Source: Pachyseris speciosa (Eukaryota > Cnidaria > Anthozoa > Scleractinia > Pachyseridae). From it: 64,000 nucleotides of DNA. Shown here one piece after another: positions 46,830 to 60,000 of this stretch. Under the pieces are notes generated by a model. The model had not been told where the DNA came from and did no database searches. It saw only the letters and a list, made by a program, of their open reading frames with translations. The DNA lies in NCBI GenBank assembly GCA_016490735.1, contig JAEMWC010000454.1, forward strand, positions 174,501-238,500, written 5' to 3'. Both the position numbers and the translations under genes were made by a program. How positions within the stretch are numbered: position 1 is the first letter of the stretch; the number at the start of each line of letters is the position of its first letter.

Positions 46830-47232
46830 CCTCCACTCTTAAAAAAATTGACCTTAAATTGTTGGAAATTATTACTAGTTTCCAAATTTAGTTTATAACT
46901 TGGGAATAGCATTAAAAGTGCACAAAAAAATTGGGCATCATTAACGCCTTTTTTCGCTTTTAAAATTCCCGTGCAGTTTTTATTTCGTGACGTCAATTGG
47001 TTGCAGCTATTGTCAGGAAGCAAATGAAACAGAAAATCCTTTGTGTTAAACAATAAAGCAACCATTACACGTCATGAAATCCAGTATGGCCGCGCCCTTG
47101 AAGTGTAAAAGTGAAAATTGGTGTTAATGATATCGATTTTTTTTTCTACACTTAAATGTTATATGCACGTTTTAAAACAAAAATTTCCAACAATTTAGGA
47201 TCAGTTTGTTGTAAGAGTGGAGGTCTCCTTTA
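46830..47232. mobile_element. ~400-bp foldback MITE in CA-3 intron 6
   Basis: Ends CCTCCACTCTTA and TAAGAGTGGAGG are inverted. Interior blocks (GTCAGGAAGCAAATGAAAC, AGAAAATCCTTTGTGT) match the element at 43177, so the two are family members. The outermost bases are eroded here. Confidence 0.75.
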
Positions 47233-47334
47233 ACTTTAAAAGAGCTCAGCGCATGCCTTCTAACTGCTTTTGTAGGCTTCTTCTAACTGACCATATGGCG
47301 AGTTGTCTTGTAAAGCAGTTAACAAGAAGTATTA

Positions 47335-47771
47335 GAGCGGTTTTCAATTGAGTGTCGAACTTAATTCTCGTTTAGCTTTGGTTTTGCATTACTTCGCTCT
47401 GCGATTGGCCAGGAAAACTCGCGGCACTTTCTCAACCAATCAGAAGCAAAACCAAAACCAATCGCGACTCGCACGCGCGTATTTTCCCACGCTTAGCGCC
47501 GACTACATGTAATTGCTTCGTATTCTGATTGGCTCATTGCATTGCTTACTTCTGTTATGATTGGTTGGAGTAATTGCTTTGGTTTTGGTTTTACGACACT
47601 CAATAGGCTAGTTTCGAATTGTGGGAGAACAAAAGAACAGAGTCGAGGTTGAGGGGAATAATTTGCATTTTCCTTTGTTTTTGACAAAAGAAAATGCAAA
47701 TTATTCCCCTCAACCTCGACTCTGTTCTTTTGTTCTCCCACAATTCGAAACTAGCCTATTGAAAAGCGCTC
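47335..47771. mobile_element. 437-bp MITE with TA target duplication, CA-3 intron 6
   Basis: Left end GAGCGGTTTTCAATTGAGTG; right end TTGAAAAGCGCTC. TA flanks both sides (47333-47334, 47772-47773) and the CA-2 intron keeps the empty site (GAAGTATTAAAAGTAAC near 38487-38503). An older, cut-down relative lies in both copies of intron 6 (37662-37735 and 46660-46790; shared ACCAATCACAACAGAGGCA). A second foldback is nested in it at 47604-47758. Confidence 0.85.
47604..47758. mobile_element. 155-bp near-perfect palindrome nested in the TA MITE
   Basis: TAGGCTAGTTTCGAATTG on the left and CAATTCGAAACTAGCCTA on the right; the ~70-bp arms are almost identical. It sits 13 bases from the right end of the host MITE and splits its terminal repeat (CACTCAA / TTGAAAAGC). 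It produces mirror reading frames on both strands. Confidence 0.88.
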
Positions 47772-48210
47772 TAAAAGTAACATTGATCCAACATCATAGC
47801 GAAGATTAAAAGTTTGTGGAATGTCAAAGTTGTTTGAGGGTTCAATTTGAATCTCATTAGAAGGAAACTCCTGTGTGCTTGAGTACATTTCATTGAATTA
47901 ATAGGATAAATTCTCAGCATTTTAGTCTAGAAACGTTTGCTCGGCACTTTCTTAGTCTCTTTGGTTTCTTCCCCAGATGAATCTTCTGCGCAGTCTCAAA
48001 TTTGCAGACGATAAGCCGATGGTTGACAACTTCCGCCCAGTGCAGAAACTCCACACCCGAAACATCCTGTCCAGTTTCGAGGTCAGGGAGCCAACGGCGG
48101 CAACTGAAACCACTTGTGGTACAAAGAAGCCCACGGGTAGCGCATCTACTGTCAAGATGACCGCTGGCTTGTTGATCTTGATGTCGCTTGCTGGCTTTTT
48201 TTTGCTTTAG

Positions 48211-50930
48211 GTATTACGTCAAGAGAAGCTGAAGTAGTTTATCATTATAATACGTTTTCTTTCTTTCTTTAGAGCGCCACAGGGACTCTCGCCTCATCTT
48301 GGTGAATCTAATAAACGTTACCGTGAGAAACGATTTTGAATTTTAGAAAGTGTTATTTGAAAGAGCATTGGAATCGACTCCGTTTTTTTTTTTTTTTGAA
48401 CGGGAGGTTTGAAACAGAGATACTAACCGAAACCGTAGGAATTAGACCAAACCTATTCTAGGGCGTTTTTCTTTGCATGGGACACCCGGTTGTTCCGGTG
48501 GTAAATCAAATGGAAATGTATTTACATTCAGCGGAACTAAGCTGTAAGTGGCAGTGACAAAGAATGTAAATATTTTCCTGTTGGTATGAACGATCGCGTG
48601 TTGGAATGGTGTTAATTGAGTCTTTTGTTGTAAGTGTTTATAAGGTTTGCTCACAGTTCGAGCTGCACACCCACTTCTGTGGTTGAGTCGTGAATATAAA
48701 TAGGAACAGACTTTTCCACTGGAAGTTTTCGAAGAAAAGGTAATTCCTTCTGAGTTATTCCTCTTTTCTCGTCGTTACCAGAATGATGGAAAACTCCTGT
48801 ACCATCTGCGGCGTCCCACTAGTTCCATGCTCCTTGGTGAATTAACGCGCGGTTTGGTGCTGTTTTGGTGAATACTCAGTCTCTTAAAGAGTGCCTCAGC
48901 GCAAAAGAAACACGCTCGTCCCGTTCCGTTTTTATTGAGGAAAATTTGCCCTGTTCCTGTTAACAGAAAATTCTCTCCGGTTTTTTCATTCAAATGGAAA
49001 GCGCCCCTAGTCGCAGTTGCTCTAAGAGCAAGTAACTTTATCCAGATCACAATGAAAACGTTTTAGTTGTAGCACATTCTATCTGCGGAATGGCGAATTA
49101 TGCCCTGGATAAAGAAATCAACAACCATTGTGAGTCGTTTCATTATTTTTGGTAGGGAATGAAATTTCGGCTAAATTTCTGAATTTTCTCAGTGGCTGCA
49201 GTTCTCGCCGTTTCTCTATTCGAGGTCTCGCACTAGCGGACCGCGAATTGATGATTTACAATGCCGTTATTTTGATAGAGAGCGAGGGCTTCCTGTGGTG
49301 AAGTGTAGTTGTTTTCGATTGGCTGTCGGGAAGGCAGTGGAACAGGTTGTTTTTTCTTTCGTTTTTTTTAAACTACCAATCAGTCAATATGACTACCCTT
49401 TCGTTATGGCCCTAAAACGCACAATTTGTGGAAGCATTTTCTCTTGGTGGAAGTTATTTTCTAGTCTAATGAACCTTGTTTTAAAAAAAAATGCTATTAC
49501 CCTGTTCATGCGATCCTATTATATGGACTGTCAGTAGTCATACTAAGCCCTTAGTCGATCAAATTTTTCCCTTCAAAATCACTGCTTTGGTCAAAGGTAT
49601 GGGATAATGGCAACAATCAACGAACAATTTCTCTCGACTACAAAAGAAAACAAACTGTAGGAGAACATGCACGTTGAAAACGGAGTCCAAAGGGATTCAC
49701 GGTGGGTGGGGTAGTAGTGCAAAACGTTGGCGTGAGGTATTGTAATAAGAACACCACAAAAAGCGAAATCATGTGTGACACTCATCGAAATTGCGTGACC
49801 ACGTACGACAAAAGTATCACCTTATTTTGATGAGCACCAAAAGCATCTTCGCACAAATCAAAGCTACATTCGACAGAACTCTGACGCTACCTTGACAGCA
49901 TTCAAAAGCGCATTACTTTTGTGGCCTTTGAAGTTAAAGACTCAGCAAAGACTGCCTTGAAAACACACCTTTACCACATGTCAAATGTGTTTGGAGAAGG
50001 CGATTTTTCGTAACGTGTTACCGTCGCATTGATCTAGGTGTTGCCCTTTTTCACAGCAAGACATCAACGTTTTTCAACTTCTACAGAGTTATTTCAGAGA
50101 ATGACGTCGGGAGATATTCCTGTAATTAAAAAAATTATAATAGGCAAACTAAATTTTCACTAGTGCGTCAAAGGTAGCGCACAAACTTTGCTGATACCAG
50201 CCTGTGTTCCAAAATGTTTGTACAGAGATGATCACTTCAACTGCGTTTTCGTACTTGGTAATCTGACAATTGTTTCGCAGTTGTTTTAATGTAAATTTAA
50301 CTCAATTTTAACCTCTCGGCCCAATTTAAGTTCAATATTATGTCGTGTATGAGACGTTCCCGGGAAGTCCAATACTTCAAATCCCCAAAAATTACAAAGG
50401 GAGTCCGTTAGTCCCTATTAATTCAGTTTCTAGAGTAAAGCAATGATTCCGTTTAAAGACGTTTTTGTTCCCTCTGCTCTGTGGCTCCACATCAAAGACC
50501 GATATGGCCTGTGAAAAGTTTAAAGTACACTGTATATGTTCCCTTTCGAGGCAAACCCATCAATTATAATACCCAAAATAACAGAACACAAATTTAACCC
50601 TCTTTATGCTCTTTCTTTACCAAAAGCGCCCAGGATTGTAAATGCAACATGTACCCAAACCACAGGCGGATATAGGGGAGACTTCGTTGAAGGCCCCTTA
50701 ACACCCAGCCACCAAAGAAAAGAAAGACACCAGGGCCGAAATGTTTCAATTCAGTACTTTCACTTCGGGCCCACTAGCCCGACACTTTTCCGATCTGCCG
50801 GCCGTGATAAACGGCACTTCTCTGTAGCGTGAACTAGAACCTCGAAACACAAGGTTCAAAAGTTAGAATCGTATCCCTTGGACAGAGGTTCAAATTTCTT
50901 CTATTGTCTCGCTATTGGTCAGCTTGGTAC
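48211..50930. other. CA-3 3' flank and convergent gap to RNF25
   Basis: 48211-50052 is the 3' part of duplication unit B. 50053-50930 is unique and shows nothing recognisable apart from the possible RNF25 tail next to it. CA-3 and RNF25 are tail to tail. Confidence 0.5.
48310..48315 (+). terminator. Polyadenylation signal of CA-3
   Basis: AATAAA 99 bases after the CA-3 exon 7 stop, the duplicate of the CA-2 signal at 38994. Confidence 0.55.
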
Positions 50931-51040
50931 GTGAGGACTTGTGCTTGATTCTGTCCGTTCTATTGGCTCACTAAACCCAGCTGGAGGCTTGGGCCGAGAA
51001 GGACGCTTTTCAAAGCCTGGAGGAGGTAGTTGGAAATCAT
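50931..51040 (-). other. Possible alternative RNF25 C-terminal exon
   Basis: Just past the exon 10 stop, another minus-strand frame reads LPPPGFEKRPSRPKPP, AGFSEPIERTESSTS, then HVPS and TGA. This echoes the PPPGFE at the end of exon 10. Splicing from G|GTAAAG near 51069 to CCTCCTCCAG|GC near 51019 would remove 50 bases and join the frames (GTC G + GC TTT GAA). Fifty bases is very short for an animal intron, so a frameshift or chance are alternatives. Confidence 0.4.
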
Positions 51041-54000
51041 TTATAGACTGACCACTCCCCCTTTACCGACCACCATACTCTCAAATCCAGGGGGAGGCAT
51101 GTAAGTCTTGCCCTTGTTACTTCTGCTTGCCCCCTTGGTGCTGGAAATTTCCTTGACAGAGGTTGCTTGATCTTGGGAGTGGTCTTTTTTCTGAAGGGAA
51201 GGCTTGACAGCTTCCGATGGCTGAGTATCCGACGTCTGTTTAACAAAATTTTCAGTCGAAGTCGTATTTGCACCCCAATCGCTGCCACCATTTTCCTTAT
51301 ATGAAGTTTTAGCGCCTTCCGTAGATTGGGCCTTTGAAGTGGTTTTTTCAGTTACCTCAGCAGAATTCACATTATTACTGGAGTTGTTTCCACCACTTTT
51401 CTGACGGGAAGGCTTGACACCGTCCGTGGGCCGAGCTTTTGAGCTAGAAGAACTCGCATTTTTGTTTGAGCCCTTGCCCCCATCTTCTAAGTCACTTTTC
51501 CTTTCATCAGATCTCCTCCCTCTTCCTGTCTTTCCACGCCCCTTTTTAGCAGACCTTGGTCTTTCGCCATTAGAACTCGGTCTTGAATTGCCATCACTAG
51601 TTCCACCACAGTCGTCCCTTGACACCTTCTCTGACACGCCTTCAACAGAAACCTTTATATCTCCAAGTTCTGTCTGATCGTTGGCCTGGTTTGCCTCCAC
51701 ATAAAGAGAAAACCTATTTTTTTGTTCGTCAGATTCGTTAAGATCTATTTTTTCTAGGACCTTCTTTTCTGAACATTTTGGCCCGTCATCTCCAGATAAA
51801 CCCTTTTTCTCCGTTCCCCTTTGTTTGTCATGTTTAAACTTCCCTTCTTCAGGCTTACTTTCAGTTTTGTCAAAGGGACGCCGAGGACCTCGAGAACTAC
51901 GTGAGGTTTTCGCTTTCCTTTCCGGCTTATCGCTACGAACAGGGTTATTTTGTTCCTTATTTTCCTTAGCAATATCGGGCCGCTTTGGAACATTATTTTC
52001 CGGGGTTCTTTCCACGGTGCCCGTTTTTACGATGTCTGCCTCAGGCCCTGTGGTTGGCTCACAATCTAGACGCCGAGTTCCTCGAGAGGTGCGCGAGTTT
52101 TTCGTAAACTCTTTCCTCTCTTTCCTTTCCCATTTTTCGTTCCTTTCCCATTTTTCGATACGAACAGGGCTATTTCGTCTTTTAATTTCCTTGGCTACAT
52201 CAGGCCGCTTTGGGGCATTATTTGCGTGGGTTTCTTCGACGCGGTTCGTTTTCACGGTGTCTGCCTCACGCCCTGTGGTTGGCTCACTTTCTGGTTTCGC
52301 TTCCTCTTGACGGACCTGCTAACCAACAGAAATGAATTAGACTAACGCACCTGAGCAGTTTTCGACCAACGATGCTTGTATCTAAATTATTTCTTAACTT
52401 AGCTGTTTAATTTATTTCTTCTGTATTTATTTTATTCTTAATTTAGTTAGTTATAGTATATATGCATTTCCATGTATTTTTTTTTTATCATTTATTTATT
52501 GAAATCATTTTAAATTTACCAATTTACTTAACTTATTTTCTTATGAATACACTTAATACTTTAATAATTTTAATAAGTTTAAGTCGGGATCAAAAAATAC
52601 AATTCAAAATAATTCTACGTTGTACTAAGTATTGAAAACAACAGTCATGTGTATTAACAATAGTATAACAAATTTTTAACTTGTAACTACATGATAACTG
52701 TATCTTTTGGCTTATAACGTGGTAATCTAATGCATAGCTTATAATATGGTAATATTACAGTAGTAATGTAATCCTTTGGCTTATAATGTTAGGTGTTTAT
52801 TTATTACTAATACCCGCCAAGATTAGCTGATGCTATACGCGGGTTGTGTAAATTCTCGGTATACAATGTATATTTAATGAAAAATAAAGTAATGACGTTA
52901 TGACGTGACGTAATGACGTATGTTTATCATTGTGTACCAAGTTTGCAGTTAACGGATGAAATCACTGAAATAAAAGTCCTTCATTACGACATTCAAATGA
53001 AAAAGTGACTAACAGGAAGAAATACTTTGCTTCAGCGTTTCTTCAAATGAAAATGATCAGCGACTTCCCTGTTTTTCGAGTATCTTGTAGAAAAAAGTTT
53101 CACATTTTGAAAGGCTGTAAATATGACGTACCGTTGTTATGTCGATTAAAAATTTGTTTCTTTCCTGTTCAACGTCGATAACGCCCCCTTTCCGCTTTTG
53201 CTTCTCAAACAGGGAGGTCATTTTCCTCTGAAGTTTCTTGATTTCCTCGCTGGGCTTATAAACAAACTGAAACAACAAAACCAACCAAGAAATAGTTAGG
53301 TTGGGACTTTGATAATCGCCTGTAACAAGGTTCCGTTGCTTGCAATTCCCTCAAGGAAAATTGAAGTAAAATCGTAGAAAGAAATAAGAACATTTTGAAC
53401 CCACCTCATCCTCCTTAGCCTCGATTGAAGCAACAGTCTGCAGTTCCACGAGGTTGTATGTGATTGGCAGTCTACACATAGGACAATCCACCTGTGAAGT
53501 TTATAAATTCCTACTTCATTTTACACAATTCAACCCCTATATGAGCCGCCACTTTCGGGGAAATGGATAGAGGCCAGTTAATCCGGTCTGGCCGCTTAAT
53601 AGAGCCTAGAGACTGTCCAACCTTCGGGGTAGGAAAAATCGGGAGTATTTTCGAGCGCCGAAGTCGCGAGTCTCTAGGGGGTCTTGAACAACTGGGGCCT
53701 GATGTAAACCATTTTGACAAGTTTCTCAGTGATTTTACTGATCTGAGGGCTTGCGGTTCTGAACAGGTTTTTTTGTCACGGCTGCTCAGGGTTTACAAGA
53801 GTTGCGGTCAGTTGTTCTGTGTAAATTACTTTCATAATTCAATGTTTTATACTAAACAAAAAATGTTTGAGCTAAATAACAAGGCTAAGGTCTACGGTTC
53901 CAAATAGTGATACACAACAACAACAACAATCCTTATGTGCACTCTTCTTGCCTTGCCTTATTTTACAATATAGAGTACTGGCTGCCTGGAATAACCATAC

Positions 54001-57000
54001 GGGCTAGCCGAGCAAGGCACCCCCCACCTCCAACTTTTAGCTAGGTATACAACCTTACCTTGGTTTTGTCTTCATTTGTACTCTCTTGTTGAAGTGAAAA
54101 TTCTATATACGTTGCTAAACAACCACAGTGAAAGTAATGGTAACACTCTGTCTTGGTGAATTCATGACTGTCCTGTGGTAATAGATTAGGTATATTATGA
54201 TCGAAATTAAAACTTTTTAACAAAAGCCACAATGCAGGTTAGGTACCAGTATATCTACTGAGGCAAAACAAGTTAAATGCAAGAAGTCTACCTATATATG
54301 CTAGTCAATCAGACAGGAAGAGATAACCACAAATCATGTTTATTAATTAACACACACATTATTCAAATATAAGCGAATGGAAACCAGTTACAAACTGGAC
54401 TGATCTGCAAATAGAGCTAGCTAATCAAGGCAGATCAGTCATTTATAAAGAAATAGAAAGAGAAAAGATGAAACATTGTGTAAAATTACAATTTTCATTA
54501 ATTATATTACACTGCAGGAGATTTAATTCATAGTTAAACATTTCCAGGAAGTTCAGCACTGATCAACTATTTAAATTTTAAGCCTGGTTTCCATATGATC
54601 TTAAGGGTCTGCGATCAGTCTGAGACACGATTGGCACCATGATCGGTGATAGTTCTGCGACACGTTGCAGACATATGGAAACATGTGTCCCCGGCGACTG
54701 CGCTAACTGATCGCAGACCCTTAAGATCATATGGAAACCAGGCTTAACCCATTGGCACCCGTGCCGGCCAAAACCGGCCGTAAAAAACTCCCATGCTTCA
54801 AAACATTGCAACTTTCTCAATCGCACGAATATTGCCTTAACTGTTAGTTGTGAGCATGAAATGGAATGCCCTTTAAATTTGGATATCCAATAAATGCAAG
54901 AAACGTAGCGATTTTTACCAAATATGGCCTTTTGAGTTTGGACAAGAACGAAACTGGCCGTTTTTAACGTCAAAGAGAAACAACAAAAATGCCCCTTTTT
55001 GCCTTCATGTTTTTTAGAGAAAATCATCGTCGAAAAACCAAACTTCAACCATCATAACAAAATTCAGTCGTTTTTCTAGCTTAGAAATGACTTTTTTTGT
55101 TGATATTCTTCTCCCGAGCGTAGATACAGCCTTTTGTTCCAGTGCATTCGGGCCTTCCCGACATTTTCAACATCTTGAGCGCATTGCATGCTGGGAACTA
55201 ACGAGAATTTTTGACAGCGCCCGTTCCTTCCCCCAATTCTTTCACATATAAACTAAGTCTACAGCCACTCCGACCTACCGCCAAAATTTCCTGCTCGTGG
55301 TCATCTTCAGTACACAGAAATTCCAAAATATGTGGCGGTAGGTCGAGAAATTCATCAATAGTCGAGTCCCAAAGGTACTAAGTGTTCGACCGGCCAAATT
55401 CCCAGTTCGTCGAGTAACAAGCCAAATTCAACAACAAAGTACATCACCTTGCTCGATTCTTTGAGAAAGTGGACTCTTAGCTACCGTCACGCTTAATGAT
55501 GCTCATCAGGCAGCCGCTAAAGATGAAAAATGGCTGTAAATTTAGCAGAAATCGCAAGCAAACCGAACTTGGGCCATTGTTGTCGCTTCACGGATAAAAA
55601 ATAGCTACGTCAAAATGACGTTTTCAGAAACCTTGAGCTTCTAGTGGCTTAGGACAGCACCACTTTTCCCTGGTAGTTCAAATAAAGAGTCACGAATTGC
55701 TATTCATCATTTATAGGTGGAAAATCACTCCGAAAATGTAAAAACCTGCGGTAGTCAATGGGTTAAAAGAGAAAGAGAGGAGGGGGAGGTAGAATTATTA
55801 TTATTACTTAGCACACTTCTTGACTGAGACTGATAAGGACTCAAGGGTGACTGTACAACAACTTGCAAGAGATCCTGTATTGGCATCAGCAAGCATATCA
55901 GATGTAAATTTTTATGCAAGGGAAAAGACTGAGTGACAGATCTGCACATAAAAGTTACAGCATAGCTTGCACAGGAAGATCAAATGGAGAAAATCAACAC
56001 ATATTTTGTAATGGGTCTTAAAATATTTGGTAACATCATGCTGGCTGTGTACTCAGCATCTGCTTCAGTTCAGATTATTGTGACTTTGGGCAGTGACAAC
56101 AAGTCTTTGGCCTTGTGGCCTTCACCTCCAAATGCAAAGGTGAAAGGGGACGTTAAAGAACCCACACACTGATCAAAAAGAGTAGGGAAAATAGTTCCTG
56201 TATTGTGGTCTGCCCTCACAAACACACAATTGCACAGTGTCCCCAATTAGTAGACCAGATGGCCAGCTGGAATACTAGACACATGAATAAAGTTGTTTAC
56301 TTTGATAATATTTGACGTACATAGTACTTGCATGCAAACTAAGAAAGGGTAAACTGCATTTACACATCTTTCCACGCTCACCTGAAAGTGACAGAGACAA
56401 ATGGCACAGGTACAGCTGGGCACATTGTTATCAGTTAAACTCTCCTTTGCATACTAAGAAACCAAACAAGATAATTAAATAGGGCACTGTGTACCTGCAC
56501 ATCACTGTACTGGATATCTCCAACTCTGCCAAACCTAACGATCCTTTGTTTTGGAGGACTCTTAACATAAAACCAAGTCAGGTCATTATAATATAAAATT
56601 AATAATAATAATCATAATCATAAATTATTATTAATTATTAATAATAATAGCAATAATCGTATATTACCAACATGTGCCCTCAAGCGGCTCGTTGCCTTTT
56701 AAATCTATATAGCAGTCCTTCAGTCAAGCTTGTTTACTCTTAAAACCCCTAAGGGGTCTCCCTTTGACGAGTAAAATCGTCTGGCATTAGGCAGAGTAAA
56801 ATATATAAGTCACTCTTAGGGATTAAAGGGTTAAGGGAGATAGTCTATAGCAACCATTCTACTGTTCTTTTTTATCCACAGAATTACTTGTTTTATGACT
56901 CACCCTACAGGCTCGTCAAAATACAGCACAACTTATAAAAATACTCAGCGACACTACATGCCAAAGCACCTAACAAGATATATCTCTACACATTCCACCA

Positions 57001-60000
57001 ACCTTTACCTCAATAAGCTCATACAGCATAGGTCTACCAAGACAGCTTTCTGCAAGTTCCCTCAGGTTTGTCAAAATGCTGCAAACAATGGTACTATCAT
57101 CAGATACATGTGATCCATACATTGTACATCAGCATTCATGCAATCACCCACACAATATATGCAGTGCTGCTCTTCCTTGCAAGACAAAACCTTGGGCAAT
57201 GGAACCACAGAAATAAATAATTCTTTTGTAGAACTTTTTTGAAATGATATTACACTGAACAAGGGACTCCTTTACAAACCCAATGGCTAGCCGAAAGCAA
57301 ACACGAACATCAGGTATGAGTCTGTTAGTCTGGATTCTAAAAGCCAGGTACATGTTTCTTGAAACTTCTGCAAATGTTTCGGGCCCGAAAAACTTTTTTA
57401 CATGCACTAGTTTTATTACCAATACTTTGATTTCTAATACTTTTCATAATCTTTTAAGAAAGCACATTAAAAAATTGAGAAATACGTTGGACTAAAACCT
57501 ACTTGAAAAAGACTTCTCAGGCCCGAAACGTTTTCTGGAGTTTTGAGAAATGCACACCTGGTCTGAAAATGGGTACAAACAATTGCCTAAGTTCAGAAAT
57601 ATGACAGAATTTGGATTCAAAATTGGGGGCACGCTGCAGGCCACCAAATAATTTCAAGCCATACTCACTTCCAGCCCTGAACAAAAATTTCAATCCAAAG
57701 CTGACACTTCAGAAACCACACCCTTTGAATGGGAGGTAACAGCCACGTCTGCATGCCCTGTGCATGTCTACATTCATCCAGATGTAGTTTGCCAATCATG
57801 ACCCAATCAAACTTGACAGGCACACAACAAAGAAAGGACTATTCAGAGGCAATTTCAACTTTTAGGTCACAATCATTGAAAACCACCATCTTTTACACAA
57901 CATGGGTTACAAAATGTACAGTGTATATGTTGTAGTTCAATTTTATCCTTGGTTCAATTTTTATTTCCTTTTGTTCTTGTGTATGGTAATGTATGATAAT
58001 GAGTACAAAACAAAGGAAAATAAAAATTGAACCAAGGATAAAATTGAACCACAACATATATCTATAACACTTTCAAAAGACCTAAAAATTTGACAGTTTA
58101 AATCCTTTTAATGACTCGTCAGACCTTCCCCCTCTTCCTAATAATAACAAAGCCTAGGCTGGTAAATGGTTTGTCCATAAAGACACCAATAAGTGAAGAG
58201 AGGAGCTTGGAAGTGTTTGAGCTTCCCCATGATTTTATTTCTTAACAGAACAAATGGAAAGTAGCTACACATTTTGTGTTTTTCTCAGAGACTAGTTTTG
58301 TCCAAGACTGCTGTGGTTACCTATTAATGTGTGCTTCAGATAATCCCCTGGGAGTCTTGATGTGGGTGGAAGGTAACTCAAATGGATACTGGGAAAAAAA
58401 CACAGACAAACCAAAGTGTAGTTTAGTTTGAAAGTACCAAAAACAAGTCAGAGTCTTAAAACTGTGCACTGAAATTCAGCACAATAGACATGAACAATGG
58501 TTTGCTTATTCAGAGGAGGGAGTTGTTTTCTAGGTTTTCCAAACGTTGGGAAAAGCAAAGGATTTCAGTTGAAAACAACTGCCCTGTATTTCTTACTGAC
58601 AGGTATTGCTTCAGTTTAACTTATACCTTTATCCTTGTGGTGTTGGAGGTGGTGGTGGTAGGGAGTACTTTTAGTCAATTCGTGTCACGGTGTTGCATAA
58701 TTCCCACGAGCCATCACTCTGAAATCCGAATAATTTCTCACTTTCTGGAGATAAAGTAAGGCAATGCAAAAAGAACCCAGAACTTCAAGAACATTCCATC
58801 TTGCAATGAAAAAGAAGTGCTTAGTGGGCAGTTAAAGAGAAAACTTGAATTAAGGTACCTGTTGGGGAAGACTAATCACCAATGTTAGGCAAACAAAACG
58901 CTTGTGTTCTTCATCTCCTGTGCTTGGATGGAGCAAAATGCTAACAGCTGAAGGTCTGAATGAAAGGCCTTGAAATTAATATTATTTTGAATGCAATTCT
59001 TCTCTATTGCTGTTGCTAAGTGTATGATGGCGTATAACATTACATGAACCTCTGGCATAGAAAGAATGTGCAAATACAAGAAGCATGTCTGTCCTTAAAC
59101 TCAAATTCAACACTTTTGGCTTTGACAAGTTTTGAAGTTTCTTTCCTCTTTGTTTGTTGAGTGGTGGAGGCTTGCTTGCATGTCATCAATGTATGTGAAA
59201 CTCTAGACTGCCTGTACACACGACATTGCATCTGTGTGCAATAATCCCACTGCATATTTCTCTCATCTGGATGGGAAAGTGAGGCTTTGTTGGGACTGGA
59301 CTGTTAAAGGTCATGGACTGTGGAATGTGGATTATCTTTGATGGTGCAATACATGTTACGTAACATTACTTTTCTGAGAAAAAGTAGAATATAATGTAAC
59401 CAGTAAATGACAGATGGCAGGTGGCATAAAAGGAGGGGTGGAGGGAGGGGGTAAAAAAACCGGCACATTCTAAAGCCATAAAGGGCTTTCTTGTTCAGCT
59501 AGGATGTTGAGTTCAAAATATTGATTTGATACACTTATTTAGATAAAAAAATAAATGGTATATAATCTGTCCCGAGGAAATTTTTCTTCCTTCAGCGAAC
59601 CCACCCAAGCAATGGCTATTAAAATCATCAATTGAAGGCCTCGGAGCATAACCATCCTATGTCGAATTTTGGGTTGTTTTTCGATTTTGCCTGGATTTGC
59701 CCGAATTGTTGCATGTAAACTGCAATTCGATTGAAAGAAGATGTAATGCAACTTGCAAACCACTCCCATGGAAGGCTGGTTTCTTGGTGTAAGTAAGAAA
59801 AAATGCATTTCTGGATTCTGGATGAATCAGTCAAAAAAATACCATACAATGTGTTTCCATCGAATTGCAGTTCACATGCAGAAATTCAGACAAATCCAAG
59901 CAAAATCGAGAAACGACTCAAAATTCGACATAGGATGGTTATGCTCCGAGGCCTTCATATCTTTGGTGGAGTATGCTAATTAACAATGCCCAAGGGTATT

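Larger units (their letters stand above)
42122..48210 (+). pseudogene. CA-3: alpha-carbonic anhydrase duplicate, no signal exon, nonsense codon
   Basis: Exon equivalents: 42122-42154, 43882-44189, 44690-44782, 45428-45491, 46230-46384, 47977-48210, with GT-AG borders and the same phases as CA-2. Exon 3 keeps the zinc pair HIHWG and shuttle NNGHG; exon 4 keeps LHFVSYN. Two defects: no signal-peptide exon lies between the LINE fragment and CA-2's 3' flank, because the duplicated segment starts inside exon 2; and exon 6 has AGT TAA where CA-2 has AAT AAA (TAA at 46238-46240), before the SLTTP loop and the anchor. Exon 6 has also lost one codon (LPTDDAK to LPTTAK) but keeps its downstream frame. 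Exon 7 is still open and ends MTAGLLILMSLAGFFLL. A truncated product or use of CA-2 exon 1 by long-range splicing cannot be excluded. Confidence 0.88.
42127..50052 (+). repeat. Tandem segmental duplication, unit B
   Basis: Partner of 31201-41473. The right edge is where both read GATCTAGGTGTTGCCCTTTT and then diverge (41473/50052). Unit B is shorter because it lacks the unit A insertions. Confidence 0.9.

Noticed and set aside
47493..47809. Mirror open frames sharing the same N-terminus on both strands
   Set aside because: They are produced by the 155-bp palindrome at 47604-47758.
51414..52310. Long + strand frames of 87 and 161 codons
   Set aside because: Antisense shadows of RNF25 exon 10.
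54578..55048. 156-codon minus-strand frame
   Set aside because: Crosses two transposable elements within an RNF25 intron.
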